The notes under the pieces are model-generated. The model was not told the origin of the DNA and ran no database searches. It saw only the letters and a program-made list of their open reading frames with translations. Of a DNA stretch of 64,000 bases, positions 31,845 through 43,600 are shown piece after piece. The position numbers were made by a program, and so were the translations under genes. The stretch lies in assembly GCA_037176885.1 (NCBI GenBank), contig JAWWNJ010000018.1, positions 2,342,293 through 2,406,292 of the forward strand, given 5' to 3'. The DNA is from Favolaschia claudopus (lineage: Eukaryota > Basidiomycota > Agaricomycetes > Agaricales > Mycenaceae). How positions within the stretch are numbered: position 1 is the stretch's first letter; each line of letters begins with the position of its first letter.

Positions 31845-34405
31845 GTGACAAGGCTCCTGCGGAAGGGTCACAGCGCCTGGTTAGCGCCCGATAACCGCCA
31901 AACCAGTAACCGAGTCTTCAGAAGGACGAGAAGCCCCCGAACCGAAGCACGTAGGCTTCACACTCCCAAGAGCTTCGGTCTTCGGCAGTTGAAGGCCGAG
32001 GACATCTCCGAGGAGGAGTGGGTTCACCTCCGTAAATTGAAGGAGGATTTTGAAGAGGCGCTCGGCCGAGGCCAGGCCGGCGCCTGCAGTTGTGAAGGAG
32101 GCTCCCTTCAAACTCGATACAAAGTATGGACAATATACGATTTTAGACTCCGATGCAAATTATATAGAAAAAGCTAGTTTACCGGTTATAAACGAAACGG
32201 TAGTTAGTGTTGAAAACCCACAGAAAATACGCATTTTGGAGAATATTAATCGTAAACGTCATATTAAGAATCGTAGGATGGATGAAGCGAACAAGCGCTG
32301 GAGCGCTTTTAAAAAGGCCCCTGGAACCAAAACCAGTGATAAAAACGCGGACGAAACCAAAAAGGGAGTCGAAGCCGACTCGATGGCTCAACCCTCAACA
32401 AAGGAGGGTGAAGCGCCAAAGGAGCAGCACACGAGGGTGTTACTCGGCCTCAAGCGGAAGGAGGCGGCACGCTGGAGCGCGCGGAAGGCCATGGGAATCT
32501 CTGAGGGCCGGTTGCAGGAGGAACTGCGGGAGTTCCAAAAGCAACGGGTGCACCATGAGATGCTGGTACCCATCAGCCTAGAAGCCCTGGACACCGGGAA
32601 AAGGCGATCAATTCGCGCTCTTCTGGACAACGGATGCACAGCAACCTGCATAGACCGGGACTATGCAAAAGCTGAGGGCTATGAAATGAAGGAGCTTGAT
32701 GCTCATATTATTGCACGCAACGCGGACGGGACCGAGAATTCAAAAGGAAAGATCACTCATTACGTAGAGTTGATCATGACTGTCGGTTCCCATGCTGAGC
32801 GACAGAGATTCCTCGTAACGGGACTTGGCAAGGCCCGCGTACATATTCATCGGGTATGATTGGTTATTTAAACACAACCCTGAGGTCGACTGGCGCGACC
32901 AACGGATAACCTTCAGCCGATGCCCAGAGGAGTGCAATATGAAGGGCACGGAGAGCCGAACCGGAGTCGGCAAGGAGGAGGCTGTGGAAGAGGGCGAGTC
33001 AATATTGTTGATTGACTTTGCCGAAGCAATTGATCTGCGTGCACAAGGTCGGCACAGCAGATGGCGGAGGAAGCACTGGCGCAAAAGGAGCGGATGACCG
33101 AAGACAAGATTCCTGAGCAATACAGGGAGTTTGTCAAGGTGTTTGCAAAGGAGTCCTTCGATTCTCTGCCGGAACGGAGACCGTGGGACCACGCAATCGA
33201 GCTTAAGCCGGGGGCAAAAGCTGTTGATTGCAAAATATATCCTTTGTCGCTGAGCGAGTTGAATGATTTTCTGGAGGAAAATCTGAAAAGCGGCCGGATC
33301 CAACCCTCGAAATCGCCGATGGCGTCGGCGTTCTTCTTCGTCAAAAAGAAGGACGGATCCCTTCGACCGGTACAGGACTACCGTAAGTTGAACGAGATGA
33401 CCGTCAAAAACCGGTATCCTCTCCCACTGATATCGGAGCTACTCAATAAGCTCCGAGGGGCAAAGATATTCTCTAAGCTAGACATACGCTGGGGATATAA
33501 CAATGTCCGCATCAGAGAGGGTGACGAGTGGAAAGCGGCATTCCGCACCAACCGAGGGCTATTTGAGCCGCTCGTGATGTTCTTCGGGCTGACTAACTCA
33601 CCCGCCACGTTCCAAACCATGATGAACGACATCCTTAGAGATCTCATCAATGAGGGTCATGTGGTAGTCTACCTCGATGATATTTTAATTTTCACCGATA
33701 CTCTAGAGGAGCACCGCATAATCACAAAAAGAGTACTGGAAACTCTCCAAAAACATAAATTATATTTAAAACCAGAAAAATGCGATTTTAAAAAAACAGA
33801 GATAGAGTACCTCGGTGTGATTATTTCCCACAATTCCATGCGGATGGATCCAGCGGGATCATGGAGTGGCCAGAACCAAAGAACGTGAAACAGGTTCAAG
33901 CGTTCTTGGGATTTGTGAACTTCTACCGCCGGTTTGTGCGCGCCTTCAGCGAAGCCGCCAAACCGTTAACTAAGTTAACCGGAAAGGGAGGATGGTCCTG
34001 GGGACCGGAGCAGAAGGCGGCCTTCGAGGCGCTGAAGGACCGTATTGCAGATGACGTGGTGTTGGCGTTGCCAACGGACGATGGGAAATTCCGTCTAAAG
34101 GCAGACGCGTCAGACGGAGCGACGGGTGCCGTCCTCAGTCAGGAGCAGGAGGGTGTGTGGAGATCTGTGGCGTTTCAGTCGCATGGACTAAACGAGACCG
34201 AGCGGAATTACGAGATCTATGACAAAGAGATGCTCGCAATAATGCTCGCGTTGGAAGAGTACATACCGACAGCTCTTAATGGGCGCTCGGGAAACATTTG
34301 AGATTCTGACGGATCACCAGAACCTCCAATACTTCCGTAAGCCACAGAAGCTGAACAGACGGCAGGCGCGATGGATAGTGGAGCTATCCGAGTATGACTT
34401 CACGC
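31845..34405 (+). pseudogene. Ty3/gypsy protease-RT-RNase H, truncated
   Basis: Retrotransposon polyprotein remains in about five frames. A leader with no Gag zinc knuckle comes first (31845-32500). The aspartic protease (about 32590-32850) has ALLDNGCTATCID, with DNG at the catalytic site where DSG or DTG is usual, then IFIGYDWLFKHNPEVDW. The reverse transcriptase (33100-33880) has [26 protein letters not shown] and the catalytic [10 protein letters not shown]. The RNase H (33900-34400) has LKADASDGATGAVL, YEIYDKEMLAI and ILTDHQNLQYF. It stops within YDFTLL at the fusion with the LINE; integrase and 3' LTR are lost. Frameshifts near 32845, 33050 (this arm only), 33850 and 34275. Confidence 0.85.
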
Positions 34406-36642
34406 TCTTGTCTCACGCCGCGCGTTGCTCGAAAGGGAGTACTTATTTCCCCATTAATCACAACTGAAGTCTCAGCGTCGCGATATAGGTGCTGTACGGT
34501 GCGTATAAAATGTTCCGGTAGACCGTTATGTCTCATAACTTGCCACAGGTATCGGTGGGAGGTCTTATCATATGCTTTCTCCTGATCGAGAGCGAGGATG
34601 ACTCCATTTTGCAGTTCTTCTTCGGTGTATTCCACCATCTCAGTCGTCAGGAAGATCTGGTCGGCGATCTTTCGCCCTTTCATAAATCCGGCTTGGTTGA
34701 CATGTATCAAGGACGGCGCGACCTCGGCCAGTCTAAAGGTGAGTGCTTTTGTCATAATTTTGTAGTCCGTGTTGAGGACCGTTATTGGCCGATAGTTTGC
34801 TATGTCCGTGATATCCTTTTCCTTGAAGATAGGGCACATCCATCCTTTGGTGAAATGCGTACCCGGCGTGACTCCTTTCTCCTCTATGGAGTTGAAAACT
34901 TCGCAGAGTAACTTGATCACATCGAATTTTACCGGGACCGTCGTGGGGACTCCCGGATTCCTCGTTTGTGCATTTTCCGCCCTCTGGGCTTTGAGGAAAA
35001 GTTCATGGAGTTCAATCCAGAATTCCGTTGGAATCCCGTCGACACCAGGCGCCTTGCGTTTGGCGGAGGCCTTTAGGGAGCGGATAATCTCGGCTTGTTC
35101 GATTCTCTTGCCCAGGGTAGCCATATTCTCCGTTGGTAATCTATCTACAGAGGCTAGGACTTCTTCTATGTGTGTGTCCTTCAGGGGTAAGTTTTCCTCC
35201 GTGGGATCAACTTGGAGATCGTTATGATAATTTCTTGCCAGTTCAGCCATCTCGTCGGAGCGTTTACAATGCTTCGGGGGAGTTATGTCGGTCCTCTGGA
35301 GCACGTACATTGTGTCGCGAGGTTTGGTGTCTTTATTTACTCGCACCGAAAATTGGTTGATCTCAGTAATGTAACGGATCTTTGTCGCCATTCGGTTGCG
35401 TTTCCGTAGAGTATGCACAATGCCGTTAATTTCTTTCTGTATGCGCGCTGCCTCTTTCGCTCGCGCTTTCTGATCCACCGTAGCATTCGCCGCTCCGACT
35501 GTTGGGGTGTTCAGTACCTTTTTTTGGTCTGCCTCTAACTTGATTTTTTTCTGTTTCAGTGCCCCAATAGCCTCCTTAGCTCTGTCTCTCGCAAAACTTA
35601 GTATTTTTGACTTGTATTCGCTGTGGAGCACTTGTACATCGGCACTCTCTTCCTGTATTTTCCTCCCCTCCGATACTGCGTATTCGAGGAGTTTTTTGTC
35701 TTTCATCAAGAACAAAGGGATTGCGTACCGGCCTGTCCCTACGTATGGCGCTCCGAGAGCGTGGATGGGTACAGAGACCATCTTATGGTCCGTGAGTGGG
35801 CCAGGTGCGTTTGAGATTTCCCAGCTTCGGCAGACTTTGAAGAGATCTGTCGAAACGTGGACCCGGTCAATTCTTGAGTGCGAGCCGGAGTTATGAGTAA
35901 ATGTATATTCGCATTCATCTGGGTTCACTTGTCGCCACCCATCTTTCATGCCTAAAATGTATTTGAAGGACGCAAGGGCGCTCACTGCTTCTGCATCGTC
36001 CATATGATGGGGGAAGCGGTCTATCACGTCTTCAACTATATTCATATCTCCCAGAAATATATCGGGGACTGGCAGATTTGTCGTCACAAAGAGGTTATAC
36101 AGTTCTTGCCAGAATTCCTTATTCTTTGCCATTGAATCCGCCGGCGCATAAATCGCTAAGACGGTGAGAACACGTTTACCATGCCATGGGAGTCTCGCGA
36201 GCAGGGCCCTGCCTTTAATGAGTTCCCAAGTTTCAACTCCATCGATGTTGGTAAAGTCTTTATTTAATACAATCGTGATTCCACCGGAATTTGGGTGGTC
36301 CGGATCTATAGAGGTGAATAGTTTCAATCTTTTACAGGCTAAATCGGCTTCTACCTCGGCCGCCTGCTCTGAGGAGAGGTGGGATTCCCCCACAGCTAGC
36401 ACTCCTATCCGTTCGTCATACATTATTCTGCTTACCTCCGGCCATTTGCTGGTTCCATCTTGTGAATATACTCGTCCTTTAATATTTAGGGCAGCAAGTT
36501 TGAGTTGAGCCCGAGTATTCCTTGCTATTCGGTTTTTTGATTCTTGTTGAGCTCGACGTTTCCGATTCAGAAATGACGCACAAAATAATGAAAATGTAAA
36601 AGAATTATTTACTTCATTTGCTACCTGCTGTTGTAATGGCAC
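34406..36642 (-). CDS. LINE ORF2: APE endonuclease + RT, 3'-truncated
   Basis: Non-LTR retrotransposon enzyme for target-primed reverse transcription; the reading frame is open here for 752 codons. The APE-type endonuclease comes first (NIKG, LAVGESHLSS, IFLGDMNIVEDVIDR, SRIDRVHVS and a final LTDHKM). A basic linker follows, then the RT N-terminal part (APGVDGIPTEFW, IANYRPITVLNTDYKI, LALDQEKAYDKTSH). It breaks off at RATRGVRQ, so the essential YADD box, the C-terminus and the 3' UTR are missing and it cannot be functional. The layout suits the fungal Tad1 clade. No in-frame ATG opens the frame (the first codon is GTG), so the true 5' end is uncertain. Confidence 0.85.
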
Positions 36643-36726
36643 TGTGGTACTGTTTCATTTTTGTAATGGATGTAATGGACTTGTGTTAATGCTGTTCAAT
36701 TTTCAATTCAATTTTAAAGGGTGACC

Positions 36727-36805
36727 AAGTTGTTAGTAGCTGGAGTCGAACCGACGTGGAGAATCACTAATTTGAGGGCCTTACCACTGCCCCACGCGCG
36801 CATTA
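36727..36805 (-). other. tRNA-like sequence upstream of the LINE
   Basis: On the minus strand: D-arm-like TGGGGCAGTGGTAAGGCC (box A) and a strong B box GTCGGTTCGACTCC 35 bp later, about 80 bp before the LINE frame. The acceptor arms do not pair. It may be an internal pol III promoter of the LINE 5' UTR or a pseudo-tRNA at the insertion site. Confidence 0.5.
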
Positions 36806-37999
36806 AATAGTTGTGGAACGAACTCCAACATATTGGGTTGGCTCCACAGCCAAGCATTGCCAAACAAATGACACTCGCCTTGGTCGTCATGACCTCCTCG
36901 TCTCTCCAACGTCTCTCTCACTTCCATGGCACCCCCGCGTCCATTCGCACGTTGCCCCTCTTCATGAACCACCCATGTCTGCGACTCTGAACCGGAAAAT
37001 CCGGGTCCCTTTCCAACTTGAAGCACTCGCCTGTCGCATCGCCTCCAAAAAATTCGTGTCCGCGCAATGTCTGCCCGCCTCTAACCGCGTTGATCCCAAC
37101 TCAGACCAAGGGGACCGTTACCAGGCGAAGTGCAGTCTCGGATGACTATAAGGAGGGCAAGGAAGAGGTTTTACTGGGCTCCTGGACTACATTTAGGTGC
37201 GTCGATACACTGCTCTTCCTACTTTTTGCTTGCTGATCCATTAGATTACACTTGCGCGCGCACGCCGTCCAATGTGCTGCCCACCCTGCAACCCACCCTA
37301 ACAGAAACTGCGCCAGCATATGCATGATGCATGAGTTGGGAGTGATGTCCCCGTTGATTGACTCGACGAGATTGAGCCCCGAATGCATCGCAGCTACTTT
37401 GGAGAGGGAGGAAATGACCAAGGAGGTAGACGGAAATTACCACCAGCTTTTTGGCAACTGCCTTCGCCAAATCAAACAGTGGAACCATCGTCGGCGCCGG
37501 CCCCTCGAAGCAACAAGGCACTGAAGAAATGAGTGTAGCAGTATCTTTGAAATATATTTGTTTTTCCTTCCTCGTCCTCCCAAATTTTGCCGAGTTCCTG
37601 CCCGTACCATCTCGATGTTATTGCAAGCTGGCGAAGATCAGTAGCGCTGAAGATTTCGCCACGGCAAAAATTTGCAAGGTATTTATAACATTGACTGGTT
37701 ACTGCGGCGAAGCGTTGTCTTCACGCTAGTCTCGCTACTCAGACCTTCTGCCGAGTCGATGAGAAGATAGTCGTTCTCAAGGATCTATAGACGCTCGCTT
37801 ACATTCTGATCCTCATTCTCGTCCCCACCACTGCCCTCGCCATTCACTGCAATTACTCGAATGAATATAAAGCACCGCAAGCAACGTCCGATTTCTGAAC
37901 GGAAGGAGTCGGCTTTTTGGAAGCAGTGAAACATTCAGTCAAAGCTTGCAGGTAGGGCATCCAAATGTCGATTACAAGTTCACCAAATTACTTATGTTC
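36806..37999. other. Arm segment without a recognised gene
   Basis: Several 70-110 codon frames are open in both arms, but they differ between arms by frameshifts and show no known motif. One reads EREEMTKEVDGNYHQLFGNC on the plus strand. Possibly the remains of a spliced host gene. Confidence 0.35.
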
Positions 38000-38150
38000 G
38001 CGGAACACCCCATCGTACCCTATAGTGTCCTGATAGCGTCCTGATAGCATCCCGATCGGGCACTGTCGGGCGGTTATCGGGCAATATAGGACGGCTATTG
38101 TGCTTATTGCGCCCCAGGCCCGATAACAAGATAAATAAATTTGCGACAAA
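38000..38150. repeat. CCGATA-rich terminal segment (left arm copy)
   Basis: Two TCCTGATAGC copies, then CCCGATCGGG and TATCGGGC words, ending AATAAATAAATTTGCGACA, the same end as at 10845-11025. Confidence 0.55.
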
Positions 38151-38680
38151 CTAAGTGCACATTCTCAAGGTTGATAGAAAGGTCAGTGAAAGAAGATCGA
38201 AGCATGGTTAGCGAGAAACAATCTAGCACTTTGAACGAATGTAGAGGAGGTGTAGAGACCGAAAATGTACAAAATAAAGTGGGATTTGGAACACAAAGAA
38301 TGCGAGCCTCTCCTGAACATAGGCGCGAAGGCCAACCCGACAAAGGTACTCAAGATGTCAACCCTGTTGAAGTCTGAATTCGAGGGACTGGAGATCGTGA
38401 AGCGTTGCCAGAGTGGGCATAGAAAATTCCGCGAGTACACACTGCAATCAGATGTACAGACCAGAAGTGTTTGGCGTCCGAAACAATAAGCATGTAGATT
38501 TCGAAGTCGGAGGATTAACCGTCTCGACCTGATACGCTCCTATGCTGATGTGAAGCGAGATTCCGCAGAATGGGCAATGAAGATGGAAAATTCCAGTTTT
38601 GCATAGAGCTACGGATTTGGGAATGGTTTGGTTTGGAAGATTTACGCATAGTGTTTGCACACAATATACAGTCCATAATG

Positions 38681-39380
38681 CCCTAGATAGCAGGTCCCCT
38701 ACAAATGATTAATGGCTAGATGATAGGGTTCCCTATCGCAAAAATCGAAATGGGGTTATATCAGGTTATAACCAGTTATAAGTCTATAATCTGGGCGGTG
38801 GGGTATAAAGCTAAGATAGCATTATAAGGACTTACAGCCTTATAGCATTATAGTCAATTATAAAGGTGAGGGCGAGGGCATTGAAAAAACTCTTTTCTGT
38901 CAACCCCGCCGCATCCCGACACTCACGCTACCGCGGGGGCGTGAAGCGGTGTGAGGCGGTTGCACGCGGGGGGATTTGAACTGCCGACCGTCTCATGCGC
39001 AGTGAAAGCATACACCATTACCCCTCCACCAAGGAGCCATTGGAGAAAAGGTTAGTCTGAGCCATATATGCCGTTACTATACATGATGTCATTTTATTTG
39101 CCTTGAGGCTCCACACACCAACCACGCACGGCTCAAAATCAAATCTTTTGTTCGTAATCTGTACGATGAGGGAGGTAGGTAGTCTGGATTGCAGAATGGA
39201 TCCAGAGCCATTAGGATGCGCCTGAGGTATAAGCTGTTATCAGCTGGGTTATAACCTCACTATAACCTTGCTATAACCGGTTATATCGGCTGTCAGTGGT
39301 TATAATCTCTTATCTCTAACTTTCGATTTTTGCGACACCCGAAATCCGCCGGATTCACAGCTGAGGCCTAGTGTCTAGGG
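38681..39380. repeat. 700-bp TIR element with TTATAACC subterminal repeats
   Basis: The ends CCCTAGATAGCAGG and the inverse of CCCTAGACACTAGG, followed in both arms by TCGCAAAAATCGAAA, form interrupted TIRs of about 70 bp. Subterminal zones are dense in TTATAACC / GGTTATA. The interior contains a tRNA-like sequence. It abuts the periodic array directly. Confidence 0.7.
38958..39046 (-). other. tRNA-like sequence inside the TIR element
   Basis: Minus strand: GGTGGAGGGGTAATGG (box A-like), a TTTCAC loop resembling a tRNA-Glu anticodon region, and CAGTTCAAATCCCC (B box). The T and acceptor stems pair poorly, so this is a tRNA-derived fragment rather than a working gene. Confidence 0.45.
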
Positions 39381-40430
39381 TGACAATATTTTTTTCTCTG
39401 GGGAGTTATAATATTATAGTGCCTGATTTCTATGTACGAGCTGACAGTCTATTTGCGCAGTAAGGGAGGGTGGTTTCTAAAAGAATAATGCCTCCAGATG
39501 CTAGGCTCCGGTGATATATAATATTATTATGCCTACACAACAAAGGACTGCTCACCTTACACTAGACAAAAAATTATTTCTTTCCAAGCCGTTCAGGTGA
39601 CAGCTGACTGCCCAGTGGAGGTGTTGAAATATTAATTCCTTGGAACCTTAGCATCTAGCTGATCAACTTGATGCAATACAATAATATTTCTTGGCCAGCT
39701 GAGTAGCTAACAGCTCACAGCCCATTATAGCTAGTATAATATTAATTCGCCTAGGTTGTTAGCACTCAGCTAGTTATTGAGGTTGAAAGCAATAATACTT
39801 GTTCACCTGAATGACTGGTCTGAGCTGTTCAGCAACACAGAAAACATCTTGCCTTGACAGATGGTATCAGCTGTCCAAGTGAATAATAACATTGGCCCTA
39901 GTCCCTTGGAGTCAGCTGATGGACCCTGTAGAGCCCAATATTATTATTGCGGCTAAATCTTGAGCAAGAGCTCATTGCCAAGAAGAATATTTGTTGCCTG
40001 TCTGACTAGCGATGAGCTGGTGGAGGAAACAAATATTTTTGTACCTGTGACCCAGGATACAGCTATCAAAGAACTGGCACCTATAATAATATTATCTTCC
40101 TTACATAGCTGGTTCCAGCTTCCGAAACAGACAATATCATTCAATCTGGGGGCCACTGTTCAGCTGACACAATTGTGACACTAGTAATAATATTGCATTG
40201 GCTGTGCGACAAGACCCAGCTGACCATTGGATATATTATTTCAGTGCCTAATTCACTGGCTCTGCTTGTTAGATGGAACAATATTACTTGCTCTGCTTAG
40301 TGAATTACAGCTCATAGTACGCATACCCGCCACATGACATCATCTTGCCTATCATATAGTATTATCCTCCTTGCGACTAGGGTTCTGCTTTCTAAAACTA
40401 TAACAATATTATGTGCCAGTCAGCTACACG
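39381..40430. repeat. Periodic AATATT/CAGCTG palindrome array (left)
   Basis: Over about 1 kb, AATATT-centred words (for example 39628, 39683, 39738, 39938, 39986, 40032, 40088, 40189, 40280) alternate with CAGCTG-like words (39601, 39656, 39696, 39869, 39913, 40161, 40217). Spacing between like motifs averages about 50 bp and each class falls roughly midway between the other. Sequence between motifs is not conserved, so this is not an ordinary tandem satellite. The last 160 bp lie inside the spacer. Confidence 0.75.
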
Positions 40431-40685
40431 GCCAGAGCTTCGGATGGACGGGGCTCTGCGAGAAATCGTCATGCGTTGCTTAAGCCGGATCATGGACTTA
40501 GTTTAGCCTTGTTTTAAACAAAAGCCAAATAATTTGAAATACGCAAATTCCATTGTCAGAGTAGGGCTCTGCTCAAGTCTCAGCTCCCGTCGGCCTAATC
40601 CCAATATCTCGACCAAGGACTCGCACAAAAACCACTTCCAAACCATCTCCCCTCAGCTCCCCTCTTGCCGGCGTTTTCCGCAGTG

Positions 40686-43600
40686 ATGGCCCCGGACAAC
40701 AACAGTACGTCACCGGGCTTCAATCCGTTTTGACTCGCTCTTGCCGCTAACTCACAAAGCCAGTTTGGCGCCGCGTTCTTCACAATGGCAATGAGATGTA
40801 TCTGTGCAATGTCTGTCAAGACGGCCGACAACGGCTTGAATACAACTGCTCGCGCCATGAGACCACTGTCACCCATCAAGATAATCTTCAGCGTTTCCGC
40901 CGCTCATCTGAAAGTCATCTTGCTGCATCGTCGACTCCTGCGTCAGAAACCTTCGTTCAGAATCAGAATATTGTCAACGATGGTCTGCGGAATTTATTGT
41001 CGTCAATGACAGGAGGAATTGTCCCACCATATTCTTCTTCAGCTCAAAGCGAGAACTCGGCATCTTCATCCCTTGGTATTGACTGGCACTTGATGGAAGC
41101 CAACGACGACGGGAATCTCTCTTTATCAGCAGACCAGCAGGCTGTAGCCACGCTCGCAGAGACCATACTTCAACATCTCGATGACCTACCTGAGTCTGAT
41201 GAGGAACAGGATGAACGCTCTGAGGACGATGAAGACACTGTAAATGAACCAGAGCTTCCGATGAGCGGTAACAAATCTTTATGTTTTCAAATGTACATCT
41301 TGCCTGAGCAAGTTCCAGGTTCCAACGGGTCTAATTCCGAGCAATCGCAGCCCCGCAAGCGAGCGCGCACGACGGATCCCGCAGCAGCAGTCTCCGAGCA
41401 TTGGTTCCCATGGCCAGATAAAATTGTGAGTGTACCACAATTTGGCCTCCCCGTTCATCTCTTTGACATTTGTTGCAGACATGTACTCTGGACATCCTAA
41501 TGCATCTTCCACGATCCGTCTTTTCGCACCGTCAGCTCGATTTGTTCCTCTGGCTTCTCAAAGTCAATGATGTGGACGATGTCCCGTCTGTCAAGTCAAT
41601 GCAAACCATCAATCTTGCTCTACAGAAGATCTGTGGGATTGATAGTATAGCATATGACGGAGCGTTGGGACATAAATACTACGTGAATAGCTTATCTCAA
41701 ATCATTGCCCAGGTAGGATACCTAATTCAAACTGATTAACGTTGCTGAATACTCGAATTAGGAGATGGCCAATCCCAAAGTTCGTCCTCACCTCCATTTC
41801 TATCCCGAAGACAGTGGACCCAAGCTCTCGGAAGCTCGTCAAGGGGAGAGATGGCTTCGCGAACTCCCGGATGATCGCATTACACCCATGGCCAGGATTC
41901 TAGGCAAGGATTTCTATATCCATGAACCCGCAATCCTGGCCGATGGCAGCGCAGTCATTCCCGTGCGGTGGTTTATGAAGGATGGTCAACTGTACGCGCG
42001 ATGCTGGGAAATGTTCGCAGTGACCAAGGAAAATTTTGTGGGCTGGAGGGTGCTTCAGCGGGACGACTTTCTTATTCCAGCCCGTGAGTTCCTCAAGGAT
42101 TTCGTCTCGTTCCAGCAAGATGCCGCTCGATACGGACTTCCTCATCCTTCACACATTGTCGGTGAGTTGACAGGTTTGTAGGACGGAACATTTCCTAATT
42201 TTCACATAGATGTTGTCGACGCTTCGAATACCAGCAGCTCACCATGGAAATACACAAACCCCATTCTCGGCAATCCATGGAGAGCGAAAGCACAGGGGCA
42301 TCGAGTCGTGACATTCCCTATTTGGATGTATTGTGACGACACTTCAGGAAATTTATCCAAAAAATGGAATGAACACAACAGTTTCCTGATGACACCTGCC
42401 GGTCTCCCCCGAGAACAATCCCAGAAAGAGTATAATATACATTTCCTGTGCACGTCCAATCTGGCTCGCCCTCTCGAGATGCTGGATGGAATTGTCGAGC
42501 AACTCGAGTGCGAAAGTCTTTTTGTTCTATTCAACCTTATTTCTGATTACTTGGGCAGGGAGGCTCAAGAATCAGGTATTTGGGCATGGGATATGGTTGA
42601 AGAAGAGGTAGTACTTGTCATACCCGAGGTTTTGGCGCTGCTCGGCGACAACCCGATGCAAAGCGAGTTTGCATGCCATATAGGGCTTAGAGGGAAGTTA
42701 TTTTGTCGTGCGTGTTGGGTGAAAGGGACAGACGCGATGGACGTGGAGGGTGATGTAGAGCATGGTGGCCGGGATCCCCAAGGTAGCGATGCTGGGAGTG
42801 TGCGGGGCTCCGATGCCTCAGATGCGGAGAGTGATACTGGGACGGCCAAAAAAGGCAAGGGCCGCAAAATTCGAGAGACGATGGCAGATATGGTAAAGCG
42901 GGTCAAGGCCTTTGTCCAGGCATGTAGTTTCCCCTTCGTTGGTATCTATCGCTAAAACTTCGACATTATTTTAGGTTGGGCCACTTCGTAACAAGGAGGA
43001 AACTACGGCAAAGCTGCGATCCTATTTTACAGAGGCGTCCACTCTAAACACCAAAACCAAAGTCAAGAATCTACAGACTGAGAGCGGTGTTAAAGACAAG
43101 TACCAGACACATTTCATCGAGCAGTTATTCAACTCGTACAAAGGAAAACGTTCCGGTCCCGTAAAGCAAGCAGCTCTCGATGCTGCTAAAGCCAGACTCC
43201 CGCCCAACACAATGAGTCCTGTCTGGCGGATCAAAGGTTTGGAATACCCTCTCTACCTAAGCTCTATTCACTGCTAAACTCGTTGTATTTAGGCCTGGAT
43301 CCGCATCAGGATACTCCGGTCGAGATCTTGCATGTAATCTTACTAGGTTTCGTCAAATATTTGTGGCGAGACTTGGTTCAGCTGCAACTGAATAAAAAAG
43401 AAGATAAGAAGGCACTACTCATGACTCGACTCTCATCCCTCGACGTCTCTGGGCTTGGCATATCTCCACTCGCGGGCCGAACACTGGTTCAGTACTCCGG
43501 GTCGTTGGTAGGTCGGGATTTCCGAGCGATTGCACAAGTTGCTCCGTTCGTGGTTTACGATCTTGTATCCGATGAATGCTTCAAGACTTGGCAAGCACTA

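Larger units (their letters stand above)
29362..40270 (+). repeat. Left arm of giant inverted duplication
   Basis: Base-by-base the reverse complement of 53062-64000, with corresponding positions summing to about 93330 throughout (93362-93364 outside a roughly 34-bp insertion present only in the right arm near 63380). Similarity ends abruptly at TCTGCTTGTT (40261-40270). Arm length is at least 10.9 kb; the outer end is set only by the window edge. Confidence 0.95.

Noticed and set aside
38958..39046. A functional tRNA gene (Glu or UCA anticodon)
   Set aside because: Acceptor and T stems do not pair and the anticodon stem has mismatches; only box-like words remain.
39381..40430. The 50-bp periodic array as a CRISPR array
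   Set aside because: Only short palindromic cores recur, spacing varies from about 42 to 58 bp, no constant direct repeat exists, and the sequence is eukaryotic.
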